Positions 54,144 through 64,000 of a stretch of DNA of 64,000 nucleotides are shown here, one piece after another. Origin of the DNA: Pleurotus ostreatus/Saccharomyces cerevisiae fusant (taxonomy: Eukaryota > Opisthokonta); contig JAMQCK010000017.1 in assembly GCA_024196135.1 (NCBI GenBank), forward strand, positions 124,001 through 188,000, in the 5' to 3' direction. A program made the position numbers and the translations under genes. Position 1 is the first letter of the stretch, and every line of letters starts with the position of its first letter. The notes beneath the pieces were generated by a model that saw only the letters and a list, made by a program, of their open reading frames with translations, searched no databases and was not told where the DNA came from.

Positions 54144-55654
54144 TTAGACGTCCTCGCGAGCTTGGCGGACGTTTGGGTGCTGGCGCCCATGGCCTACAAG
54201 CATGAGGCGCTTGAGCCCGTGAGCGGTGACAGCCTCCGGCGATTCCGCGTCGTCCTTCTTCGTGGCGGCAGACCACATCCTGCTGAGGAATCCCCCGCTG
54301 TTGCTGGAGCGGTACGTGCCGTTGATGCCGACCATGTCCTTCGCGGGCGCCTGCGCGAACGCAATCGATGCCCGCTTCCCCGACGATGTACGCCTCGTGT
54401 TCGACGTCGACCTCTGAGTCTGAGGCGGGGTGATCGTAATGGTACGAACGGACCCTGCGTCAGACGGCTTGCGAGAGCGATCGTGATCCTTGTAATGCGA
54501 CGGCACGGACCGCAGGAGGAATGGCTTCCTCGCGGTGTGCAACGCCGGGTGCTCGTCGTCGGCCTGATAGCCTTCACCGCGCTCAAGACGCGAGGAAGAC
54601 GAGTAGAGAGTGTGCTCTGGCTCGCCGTCCGACTCGTCAGAAGACGACCAAACGGAAGATCCAGATGAGGAACCAGTGTCTTCGATGAGGGAGCCCATGT
54701 AAGATGAGCGCGAAGACGCCGTCGAAGCAGAAGACCTGGAGTGGACCAAGGGCGGTGGCACAACAAGGCGGCTCTGGCCTGACGAGACTGAAATGGTGGA
54801 TGTCGGCCGCGACGAAGCGATCGACATGCGCTTCGTCATCTCGGAGAGGGTCTCTTCCGGAGATGTCCTGCTCGAAGTCGAATCGAAGGAGTTGGTACGG
54901 GAGAATCCAGAGCGTGTGCTCTCGTCCGAGTTCGTGCGAGACATCTGGTTGCGCCTGTAGGCCTCCGACCTGGCGTGAGTGCCGCGGGTGACCCTGTCCA
55001 TGGCGGAAGCCCTGGTAGCCTGCGAGTAGTTCGTGAGGAAGGGCGTCCAGACGTTGAGCGCAGTCGTCTCATCAAAGCGGAGATCGTAGTCCAAGAGGTA
55101 AAGCAGCTGCTGTTCCATGAGGTTGATCTCCGGAGTCGAGAAGATGACGGAGTAGGACGCCCAGTGCTTGTTCTTCGGCGACGAGTCGTTGAGGTACTTG
55201 GCGCTCACGATGAGCGTGGCGAGGAAGATGCGATGCTTCGCCGACCAGTTCCTCTCTGCATAAATTGTTAGAAGAGGCGAGAAAGACGCATATATGCGCA
55301 CGCACCCGGAGAGACAGGCAGCTTGCCACTCAACCTCTCCAGGTAGATGAGAGTCGTGAGGAGCGTGGCGACGTGTACTCGCGAGACGCGCACGAGCGTC
55401 ATTACGAAGTCGCGCAGGCTGAGCTTGGGCGAGGATTGCCAGCGGTCGCCAGACACCGCATGCGGCGGCGTTGGGCCTGCGATCCTGGACGACTCGCCGT
55501 CGATCTGGATGAGTTCCGAGGCGCGCTGAGCGACAAACTCGACCATGTCGGGCGTGACATGGCGGCTGAGAAGGCGGACGAGATCGCGGTTGTGGCTCGC
55601 TACTGGGGCGAGCGAGGCGGGGTGGCGGGGAAGTGCGAGGAGATCGGCAGACAT
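54144..55654 (-). CDS. PCL/Pho80-type cyclin
   Basis: Probable regulatory partner of a Pho85-like kinase. Exon 1 (MSADLLALPRHPASLAPVAS to YLERLSGKLPV) and exon 2 (KRNWSAKHRIFLATLIVSAK) together form the cyclin box. It keeps FVMTLVRVSRVHVATLLTTL, then KYLNDSSPKNKHWASYS and the helix INLMEQQLLYLLDYDLRFDE, all typical of Pcl1/Pcl2-like cyclins. The C-terminal 250 residues are Ser/Thr/Arg-rich and disordered (RTNSDESTRSGFSRTNSFDS), with many S/T-P candidate phosphosites. Start 55654 is fixed by the conserved N-terminus. The target kinase and cell-cycle phase cannot be read from sequence. Confidence 0.88.
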
Positions 55655-56325
55655 GATGAGAGAGAGGACGTAGGTAGAAATGTTTTTATCGGTTTTTGGA
55701 TGCCCTTCAAGGGCGGGCGAGCGAGACAAGGAACAGAAGATGAGGGAATGAGGAGAGAGAGGCTGCTCCTCGGCTCACCGAGCTTTTATTCTGCTCAGGG
55801 GCCGACCAAACAATGCGCGCGCGGAACAGACCAGATGCGTAATAAAGACAATCGGACGCCCCCATCTGTCGATCCTAGGCGACAGATGCGGTCGCCCAAT
55901 GGCAGCCCGAGCATGACCAGGGAGGCAGAGCGGCAGCGCTTTTCGCCGCGGAGTCAGCCCAAGTGGAGTCCAGCACACCAAAGATACAACTCGGATAGGT
56001 CGGGCGAGAAATGCATAGCGAGTCGATAAGCCACAGACAATTCGCAGCACAAGATGAAGCAACGACATGATGAAAGCAGAGAACAAGTGCGCGTAAATTT
56101 GTGATGGGACCCACAACTCCAAATGAATGTACACAAGTCATCTGGTCAATGAAAAAGCTATTTCCTTAGGGAACTAACGATGCTTTATAGTACAAGACGA
56201 CAGCATGATACAGATACTTTAGATACCGATGCAAGAGACCCGAGTCCATCAGCCGAAATTCTGGTATCACTGCACCCTTTCCAGAGGACGCCCTCATGCC
56301 GCATCACACATCCACACCACACTCT
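55655..56325. other. Intergenic region, cyclin promoter
   Basis: Upstream of the cyclin and downstream of the transporter. A TATA-like TTTTATTC near 55785-55792 lies about 130 bases upstream. A 119-codon minus frame (55775-56134) has no domain. No MCB (ACGCGT) element is seen. Confidence 0.35.
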
Positions 56326-58717
56326 TCACGCATCATACCCCTCCTCCCTCAGTGTTTTCATCTCGCTCAATCGCCTGCGCATATCCTTCTCCGTCGGCGT
56401 CGGCGGCACCCTCCGAGCAAGCGCCGCCCCGAACAGGGTGCACAAACCGCCGAAGCGCAGGACCCACGCCACGCCATTCTTGCCATAGTATGTGTCCTCG
56501 GCAGCGCTAGGGTCAGCGGTGTTGCTCACGCCGTCGACCGCGCGGAAGATGATGCTCGTCACGATTGCGACCTAGCAGACAGTCAAACTCCATAGCGGAT
56601 TGAGCATGCAAGCGACTCACAATGAACTGCGGCATGACGATGGCTAGATTGTGGATACCCAGGATCGTACCGCCTTGGGCTTGCTGATCTTGGTTTGCTG
56701 CAGATGCGTCGAGGTCGTCGAGGGAGCGGCGGCGTAGCAGCGGTCTGCGCTCGCCCACCAGATCGTGTAAATGGTCTGGCACGGAGGCAGCACGCGCGTG
56801 CAAACTGGGCCTCGAAGTCGACGGCGGTGGCGGCTCGCGCGTCTTCGGAAGCTCCTTCAAGAGCTGCACAACTTGTCAGCAACACACTCCCTTCGATGCA
56901 CAAGCCCTGCTCACCTCCATAATGATCGCAAACGGCGTCCACATCGCTACCGACCAGCAAATCCCCACCAGCGCAATAAACGCCGTCGCCTGCTTCGTCG
57001 TGGTAATAAAGAACGTGCTAAACGTGAGCATGCTGAAGAACACCAGCGCGCCCGTCCAGATGTTGCGCAGGAGGAACGGCATGAAGGGCAGGCGGAGCGG
57101 GCGGCCCTTGCGAGCGGCTTCCGCGCGCCACTGCCGGACGGTGTTGCGCAGGCGCTCGAGCTCGGCGTCCTCGCTGACATCCTCCTTGTGCGCGAGCAGA
57201 CGCCTGTCTCGGTTGGCGAGGTAGGGAAGGATGGTGCCGGAAATGACGGCAACTGCATATATCACTGAGTAAAGGACCTCACGATACAAAGACGGTGCGT
57301 ACCGATGCTATACATCAGCATAGCGAACTCGCCCGTACGCGTCGCAAGCTCGGGATCCGGTTCCCTTCCAAGCTCGTAGGCCATCACCTGGCCCATGTAC
57401 GTTGTCCTGAGCACTATCAGCTGGGATGCACATACTCTGTGCCTGCATAACTCACGCGTAGAACAGGAATGGGAACCTATACGTCGTTAGCAAACGTGCG
57501 TGACAAGCATCGATGCGCTCACCATCCCATGAAGGCCATCAGCTGCACGTAGCAAACTCGTCGGATGGGCTTTGGCAGATGAACGATCGCGTTCCAGATA
57601 CTATCCAAGACCTCTTTGAATTTGCTGCGTGGAACGTCAGTGGGCAGAGGACACTGGGGCCTCAAGAGCAACATACCCATTCTTCTGATGCACTTCCGGA
57701 CGCGCCTCCTCTTCATGACACCAACAGGTTATCCAGACGGTGATGACAAGGATTACGATACAGATGATGCAGAACTTGCGGAACTGGTCCCCGCCGACCC
57801 ATCGTAGGAAGGGTAGCTGTGCGAGGGGGAAGTACCCGAAGCCAAAGCCGATGATGTTCCCGGCATGGGTCATCCGTCCGTGCCATGCATTCCCCGCATT
57901 GATCTGCGAAGTCGGCGCGATGTCGAGGAGCAGATTGCGCAGCGAGGCTTGCAGTGCATTGAGCGCAAAGTCGAGGATGTAGAACGAGACGACGGCGAAG
58001 GCGATCGCGGTGGACTGCACCTGTGAAGCATAGGTTCAGCGGCAGCCGTAAACGCATAACGCATGACGCACCCTGTGGTTCCGTGCCTCGTCCCAGTCTC
58101 CCGCCCCCACGCCGAATAGGTCGACGAAGAAGGCCGCGAGGACCTGGCAGTACGCAAGCGTGATGGTCGAGAAGACGAGGGCGGCGGTCGAAGACGCGAT
58201 CCAGAACCGGCGCCTGTACTTGCTGGTCGAGGAGTCCGATATAGCACCTGCACGTACGCGCGCACCATCAGCGCCTCCACCCGTGACTCGCATGCCCTAT
58301 CCACGCACCGATGATGGGCTGCGCGACGAGCCCGCTGATCGGCCCCGCGAGCCAGACCAGCGCCGTGAGCTGCTCGGAGAGCCCAAGACCGAGCAAGAAC
58401 GGCGTCCCATAGCTGCGTGTCCGACACCCCCATCAGCCACCGCGCCTCGATCCCCCCACGCATTCGGCCACTCACCCAAGCTCAACGGTCCATGCGATCT
58501 GCGCGCCCGCCATCGAGATACTCAGCGTGATGAGGTCCCAGGTCGTCAGTCTCTTCTTCTTCACGTCCGCCGGCGCCGGCGCCTGCTCGGGGGGCGACTT
58601 CTGCCGCGCGGGCGGCGCGCCCTCGGCGCCCGGGCTCCCGCCGTCCTGGCGGTCCCGCGCAGCGGGCCACGGCATCTGCAACGTCGGGTCGGGGTCGTCT
58701 GCGACTGGCGGGATCAT
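56326..58717 (-). CDS. Sucrose/alpha-glucoside proton symporter (GPH-type MFS)
   Basis: Plasma-membrane or organelle sugar transporter related to plant SUC and S. pombe Sut1. The N-terminus is long and hydrophilic (residues 1-55) and ends VKKKRLTTWDLITLSISMAG. Diagnostic GPH/SUC motifs are AQIAWTVELGYGTPFLLGLG, LVWLAGPISGLVAQPIIGA and SKYRRRFWIASSTAALVFST. Later helices include VVSFYILDFALNALQASLRN, HAGNIIGFGFGYFPLAQLP, FCIICIVILVITVWITCW, VCYVQLMAFMGWFPFLFY and TFSTFFITTTKQATAFIALV. A cytosolic loop holds ERRPLLRRRSLDDLD. The tail ends RRLSEMKTLREEGYDA. About eight exons and twelve predicted spans. Substrate is likely a glucoside disaccharide by family; exact sugar unknown. Confidence 0.87.
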
Positions 58718-59604
58718 GGAGGTTCAGGACAAGTGCCGCAAGCGTCCGTGCCGTGCCTTTCGAGGCGCGGAGCTCGAGGCGGGGCGTGATTATACTGTCA
58801 TCACCGCCACCCTATCAGCTGGCCCGAACGTGCGCTGCGTGGGGGCAGCAAGGCCTGTATAGAGTCACAGACACCGATATTGCGTACAGGAAGAGCAGAG
58901 GGGGCTGTATGTTTACGTCTCAATCGTGGTTCCGATAGGACCTCGAAGGGATTCAATTGTAGGGCTCGCCCAGAACCGACGGAGATTGAATCTACTTCTG
59001 AAGCACCCCCGTCTGTGAAGGGGGGCGCGACAAGGGAGCGATGCGAACTAAAGGCCACTGGGTCGTACTGGTAGACAGGGTAGTCATAGGATGAGTAGCT
59101 GACGGCTTGGCAAACGAGAACGCATCAGGCAGGAGCAGGGAAGTGTAGGTACGGTTGGATGGATGTAACGAAACCATGGTCGGGTGCACGATCCCTTCGC
59201 CTCGAGTCCTGAGCGCGAGGGCCGGCAGGGGATAGTCGCATCACAGACAAACCAGAACAGGTGCTAGCGAACGAGAGCGCAGACAGTACACGAGAGCAGG
59301 AGGACAATCTTCGAGTCAATAGATAATCACCGACGAGCAACACGAGCGACAAGGCCAATCAATAGACATCCAGGTTCTAGGACAAGGTATAGGCCAAGAT
59401 ATAGATACAATATACACTGCGAAAGCGAGTTAGCTAGAAATACAGCGACCATAGTGTGAACTCAATCGTACCGGATACACAAAACAGATATTAGCGCCCG
59501 GCCTAGACGTATAGGTGTCCGCGTCCATGTAGTACAGCGATGTGCGAGGAAGCATGACAGAGAAGAAGAAATAGATGGGGAGTAATGCAGAGTAGGTACC
59601 CCCT
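58718..59604. other. Long intergenic region, transporter promoter
   Basis: About 890 bases between two minus-strand genes. I see no open frame with a domain, no repeat and no RNA gene. Confidence 0.4.
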
Positions 59605-60707
59605 TCAGAGGCCCATGCGCTCCGCTAATGTTCGATCCGTGGACGTTTGCGCCTGCCCGCGGCGGCTAGAACCACTCCCACCCGTGCCCGCGCCGCCACC
59701 GCCACCACCACCTCCATTGCGGCCATTCTGCCGCCCCCTACCACCCTCTGAACTTCGGTCTCTATCGCGCTGCCCCCGACTCTGCTCTGGCGAACGTCGC
59801 GCATCGACGTCCATGTCGACAGCGTTGCTATTGGTGTTGGCGCCGCCCCCACCCCCACCTCCGCCCCCTCCATCGGCGTTACGGCGGCGACGCCGCCCAC
59901 CCCGTGACTGGGACGTCTCGCGGGCCATACCGGACTGTTGCGAGGCAGGCTTGTCGGCACCAGCGAGCCGTGCCTTCTTGTGAGCACGAGGACCCGTGGG
60001 TGGGAGTCGGGCGGCGGCCGGTGCAGTGGGAATGCTGCCGTTACTAGTTGTCGGACCATGGAGGGACGCTTGGGGGGAGTGAGGGGAGCGAATGTTGTTG
60101 TGTTGTTGCGCTGAAGACATCAAGCCCTCGTATGACTTGTCCAGCTCGTCTCTATGTAGCATGGGTGAGTCCGAGGTGAGGGGGAATGTGGCGCATACGC
60201 ACGATAGGGAGGATATTGCGCTGTGCGATTCTGCGCAGCCCGATTAGATGGGTTGCTACGCGCATGAGGGGACCACGTACCTCGAAGGGCAGCCTCCAGT
60301 CTCTCTACAACGCGACGCAGTCCTCGGACTTCCTCCTTCAATTTCCCCGTCTCGCTCTGCTTCAGCAGGTTGTACAGCTCATCGTTCTCGCCCTGCAACC
60401 GCTGCGCGCGCTCCACGAGAGCTGTGATGGTGCCAGAGCGCGACGAGCCTTCTAGCGCAACCGGGTCGTGCTCTAGGGCGGGTAGAAGCAGGGACGCGTA
60501 GGCGGGGGGAAGTGTTACTGGGTCCGTCTTCACAGGCTCAGGCTTCGTGTTGACATGCTCGCGCAGGCGCCTGACTTCGTCCTGCAATCGTTCCAGCCCC
60601 CATTCGCGCGTCAATCGCACCGCACTCACAGTCAGTTCCGCGACCTGCGTGTCGCGCTGTCGCAGCGCGGCCTCGAGCTCGATCTCGCGCATACTCGGGA
60701 GGTCCAT
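59605..60707 (-). CDS. Coiled-coil protein with Gly/Arg-rich tail, function unknown
   Basis: Two exons (60281-60707 and 59605-60149) join in phase to about 323 residues. The N-terminal half is coiled coil: MREIELEAALRQRDTQVAEL, LERLQDEVRRLREHVNT and, after a short linker, RAQRLQGENDELYNLLKQSE, RRVVERLEAALRDELDKSYE. The C-terminal half is low complexity with poly-Gly runs, RGGRRRRRN and RDRDRSSEGGRGRQNGRNGG, typical of RNA-binding or phase-separating tails. The order (heptad region, then disordered basic tail) loosely recalls WTAP/Mum2-type methyltransferase-complex proteins, but I cannot support that name. The poly-Gly runs are encoded by GGN repeats. Located between the transporter and STEEP1. 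Confidence 0.7.
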
Positions 60708-61789
60708 GGCGCGGCGGCGTGCGGGGCGGGTCTATCAAGGCAGGTAGGTGCGGCGGGCGAGATACGCGTTAGATATTTAGTAAAACGTCCGTGGAATCAT
60801 AACAAGGACAGGTCCGAGGAGATGCGAAGGGAAAGCGTCCGAGCGCGCGCTGCTGTTGGTCCGAGTGGGGAACAAGCCAGGACAGGCATTGTTCTGGATT
60901 AGTCATACTTCAACCCCCGATCCAAACACGCGCAAGCAGATGGTAAAAACGCGATCGAAGGCGCGTCTGCTCTTCGTCTCTTCCCTCCATGCTCCCCTTC
61001 CCTCTTGTCCGCGTCAAATGGTGAGTTCGAGTTCCTCCCTTCCCCCCTCCTGCTACGATTACAATTATATTCACACTGTATGAGTGCGTGGTCTTCGGAC
61101 CTCGCACCGTGAGTTTTTACTACAACGGTATATGAGCTCCACACGATCCATCTCTTGTCAACGATCGTCAACCATCCATATGCTAACTTTTAGACCAGGT
61201 CTTCGCCGTTCACTTTCAGAAGACGAGCGCTTCAATCGCGCATGTCTGTAACTTAAATACTGCCTGTACTTTCTAGCTTGTCATATTTTCCTGTAATGCA
61301 CTGGCTGCTTCCTATGAATGTCCATCCCACCGTCCACGAGTGCACTTCAGAGTTCTGCGTGAGAAATGCACGCATTCAAGGTAATAAGTCGTGAAAGGTT
61401 GGGTACCAGTTTTACCTGGACCTTGTACCTCGAAGCTGGACCTGCCAACTTCAGATACTTACACGAAGCAAAGTTGCCCTCGTGACGTTTATTTGTATCC
61501 GAGTGGGGATGAAGAGGATCGACAGAGCATGGTGTATCCACGAGAAAGGTTGGACGTTTGGAAAGGAAATCCCGCGGAGATGAGCAGCTTGCAGTCGGTG
61601 CAGAGAGCTGGGAAGATTGGGGACACCGACAAGGCGCATATCACCGCTGGTTTGACTGTGCCATGCTTGCGGCCGTTACTGGAAAGATCGCCAGAAGACG
61701 CCAAGGCCAGGAGGAGGCAACGAGACTTGCCCGAACAAGAAGTATGGCTATGTTGAAAGGTTTTTCATCAAAGGATGATTCGTAGCGCT
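60708..61789. other. Long intergenic region
   Basis: Promoter of the coiled-coil gene and 3' end of STEEP1. A 121-codon plus frame (61391-61756) has no domain, lies antisense to the likely STEEP1 3' untranslated region, and is not called. An AT-rich zone runs from about 61100 to 61330. Confidence 0.35.
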
Positions 61790-62479
61790 CTACTGTGTCA
61801 GCACCTCTCCGTCGAAAGCGTCCGAGGGTACTTGACCCTGCATCTGGGTAAGAGCACCTGGCAGGATGTAGAAGAACTCAGAAGACTTGACAAGACCTGG
61901 CGTCGGCTGGTATGCCACCGGGAGCGTGCACCGAGGACAGTTCTGACGAAACTGCCGCTCGTGTCCGCCGTCTTGCCTGGTGGTGAAGTGAATCAGAAGG
62001 TGAACAATAGAGAGCGAAGGCGAGAAGGGCTTCTTACCTCTCAATGATGAGCGAATCTCCGGGGACGGCGTTCAGCTTGAACACATGCGCCTTCCCTGCC
62101 TCGCTATCCTGCGCGCGAACAATGATGGCATTATCCGTTCGGCGTCGAGGAAGTGCGGAGAGGACCTTGTCGATGACGAGCTGCGAGAGCGCGTTTCATT
62201 CCCGCTGAGACTCGTGCTGAGACGAAGAGCAGACGAACAATGAACTCGCCACAGATGCAGTCTGGTGATGGGACATGGGACGATCAGCATTCTCCTTCTG
62301 ATGGACCGAGGGGGATCCGTGGAGACACGTACAGTAAACTCGTAACGCAGCGGTGCTGGACTCGGTGGGTCGAGCTAGTGAGCCGCTGGATATCAGGGCG
62401 AAAACAAAATCGGCGGAGACGTCCAGCGCTTACCGTCTTGAGAAGAGGCAACAGTCGAGCGCGAGATGACCTTGGGCAT
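61790..62479 (-). CDS. STEEP1: STEEP1 / CXorf56 (UPF0428) family protein
   Basis: Human STEEP1 promotes exit of STING from the ER; the fungal role is not established and an older nuclear/splicing link has been suggested for the family. Five exons (62434-62479, 62333-62374, 62239-62261, 62038-62180, 61790-61976) join with no phase error, giving 146 residues. The diagnostic start is MPKVISRSTVASSQD. A first Cys pair lies in VYYCICGEFI and a second in NCPRCTLPVAYQP, a probable zinc site. Between them is DKVLSALPRRRTDNAIIVRA and AGKAHVFKLNAVPGDSLII, then GGHERQFRQ. The intron after exon 3 has a rare GTTCG donor. Size and motif order fit the family closely. It is divergent from the Avo2-like gene with about 300 bases between starts. 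Confidence 0.88.
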
Positions 62480-62574
62480 GGCTGGCGGAACGGAGGAGAG
62501 GAGAAGCGGGCGGAACAAACGAACGGTGATGAAGAAGGAGTTGAGAGTGATGAACCCTGCAGCAGGCTCGCGGC

Positions 62575-62649
62575 CACGTGCGCACGGCGTTCGGAGATTC
62601 CGCCCACAAAAGCAATTTCGCGGAGCAGATGCCGGCAGGGAGCCACGTG
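62575..62649. promoter_or_regulatory. Two CACGTG palindromes in the STEEP1/AVO2 divergent promoter
   Basis: CACGTG occurs at 62575-62580 and 62644-62649, in the roughly 300-base gap between divergent starts at 62479 (minus) and 62781 (plus). Paired E-boxes in such a gap suggest co-regulation, not tested. Confidence 0.35.
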
Positions 62650-62780
62650 TTAATTCTTCTAGACGTCACGCTTCCCGATATTACTACCTCCGACGTGCCT
62701 CCGACTCTCTTGTCTTCACCTCCCATTCCCCCGACTCTCCCCACCCGCGTACTTCTCGTGCATCGCCGTCGTCGCCGACG

Positions 62781-64000
62781 ATGGCAGAGAAGGATGCCAG
62801 CGCCAGGCTGCGCAGAGCCGTCAAAGGTGTGCGCGACGGGCGCTTCAGGGCGCCTGAGCTGATCCCCCCGCAGAAAACAATCTTTTCCTCGTTCGACGTC
62901 TCATAACCAGGACGGACATTCGCAATCCAGACCCAGACCACAAGCGCTTCACGTCTCTTGCGTGGGCTGCTGTACTCGGTCATGAAGAGACCTTTGAGTT
63001 CTTGCTGGCGAACGATCATGACGAGGACGAGATCTCCAAAGTGCGTGCCCCATATTCCTAGACCTCATACGTGGCGCCGACATATATCTACAGGACTCGG
63101 ACAACAACACCATCCTCATGCTCCTCGCCAATCAGACTCCCACCACCAGCAGTCCCTACATCGATTCCCACACCGACTCTGGCGCGGCCATCCGTATGGC
63201 CCGCATGTATTACGACCGCTACCCAGACACACTCGACTGGGCGAACGCGGATGGGAAAACTGCACTTCATTTCGCGGCAGAGAAGGGCAATGAAGAACTT
63301 GTCCGCGTGCGTCCCCCCGCTCTCATGATACCGTATGGCTGTGCTAACACGCAACTATAGATGCTATGCGACCTAGGTGCCGATTTCGACCTCGCAGACA
63401 ACCAGGGTAACACCCCACTTCACTAGTACGTTCTTCGAATCAGTCTGTCGGCATCCCGCTCACGGCGCTCCGCTTCCAGTGCCAGCTCATGGGGGCACAT
63501 ACCGGTATGTGCTACCGATCTGTCTCAGAACGTTTCGCGCTGACGAGGATCACAGATCGTGCAGTTGCTCATCGAGCGCGGGTGCCAATTCAGCGCCAGG
63601 AACAATCAGGGCTTCACTGCCTCGGACTATGCATATTCGTGTGTACCTTTTGCCCTTTCCCATCCCCCGCATATACTCACGCATCCCGATGATCATCAGG
63701 TTCAGCACGCGAGAGACGCTCCAAGATACCGCGCGCATCCAGTTCGAGATGAACAAGAAGTCGCGACGTGCGGTGTATCAGCAGCATACAACCAGGACGG
63801 ACTACAATGCCCCACCACCTCCGCCTCCTTCGAAACCGCGAGAGATTCGCCAACGATCCGCGAACCGTGTGCGGAGTGGATCCGGGACGAGTCGCACGAC
63901 CACAACGTCCGATAGCGGCGACATGGAAAGCCTTGGCGTCAGCCAGCACAGCCAGTCATCGATATCCGCGTCATCCTCGCCTTCCCAGCCGTTAGGGACC
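62781..64000 (+). CDS. AVO2: Ankyrin-repeat protein resembling TORC2 subunit Avo2 (partial)
   Basis: Starts MAEKDASARLRRAVK (62781-62826); a 47-base intron (62827-62873) joins this to NNLFLVRRLITRTDIRNPDP, as in relatives. Ankyrin repeats are KRFTSLAWAAVLGHEETFEF, DGKTALHFAAEKGNEELVRM, LCDLGADFDLADNQGNTPLH and, after a small exon spelling SWGHIP, IVQLLIERGCQFSARNNQGF. Then come TASDYAYSFSTRETLQDTAR and a Ser/Pro-rich region (YNAPPPPPSKPREIRQ) that runs off the right edge. Yeast Avo2 is a non-essential TORC2 part with a similar short ankyrin block. Any ankyrin protein of this size could be meant; the Avo2 link is by layout. Five or more exons seen. Confidence 0.72.

Noticed and set aside
61391..61756. 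121-codon plus frame
   Set aside because: No domain, antisense to the expected STEEP1 3' untranslated region.
1..64000. tRNA, rRNA, CRISPR array, full transposon
   Set aside because: I looked for B-box-like GGTTCRA sequences with matching stems, rRNA cores, regularly spaced repeats and transposase or reverse-transcriptase motifs and found none convincing.

Overview
This window is nuclear DNA of a filamentous basidiomycete, most likely a wood- or litter-decaying Agaricomycete. Genes are short and close together. Most are broken by many 45-60 base introns with GT..AG ends. GC content is moderately high. Several proteins have families typical of this class: basidiomycete F-box/leucine-rich proteins, a secreted GH10 xylanase and a secreted agmatinase-type ureohydrolase. 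I saw no prokaryotic operons, CRISPR arrays, rRNA genes or convincing tRNA genes, and no intact transposon. Exon limits below were worked out by eye from splice sites, reading phase and family conservation, so small exons and start codons are the least certain part.

Left part (0-24.6 kb): adenosine kinase (+), two tandem intronless F-box genes (-), VPS52 of the GARP tethering complex (+), a predicted tail-anchored protein of unknown function (+), GH10 endoxylanase (+), a third F-box gene (+), secreted agmatinase-like enzyme (-), EFR3 (plasma-membrane PI4-kinase scaffold, -), secreted aldose 1-epimerase (-), a small BRCT protein (-) and folylpolyglutamate synthase (+). Xylanase and aldose epimerase fit extracellular plant-polysaccharide use, but they are separated by unrelated genes and do not form a cluster.

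Middle part (24.6-44.5 kb): an intergenic stretch bounded by a perfect 28-base inverted repeat, a ThrE/PRM10-type membrane protein (+), then a neighbourhood rich in translation genes: cytosolic PheRS alpha (-), mitochondrial tRNA-modifying GTPase MSS1 (+), EMC10 (-), a small unknown protein (+), a BSD2/Ndfip-like ubiquitin-ligase adaptor (+), a GNAT acetyltransferase (+), cytosolic PheRS beta (-) and diphthine-ammonia ligase DPH6 (+). Both subunits of one heterotetrameric synthetase lie within 12 kb. A fourth F-box gene (-) runs into the DPH6 3' end.

Right part (44.5-64 kb): PEX2 peroxisomal RING protein (+), importin-11/KAP120 (-), SLX4 nuclease scaffold (+), a PCL-type cyclin (-), a GPH-family sucrose/alpha-glucoside transporter (-), a coiled-coil protein with a Gly/Arg-rich tail (-), a STEEP1/CXorf56 homologue (-) and an ankyrin protein resembling TORC2 subunit Avo2 (+, cut by the right edge).

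Many genes are in divergent pairs with 100-300 bases between start codons, and several of these gaps carry CACGTG palindromes. I did not find a clearly new multi-gene system. The most useful leads are the 28-base inverted repeat, a xylanase missing a conserved active-site Trp, a PEX2 RING with Asp in place of the zinc-binding His, the triplicated SLX4 motif, the F-box family, and two conserved-looking proteins of unknown function.
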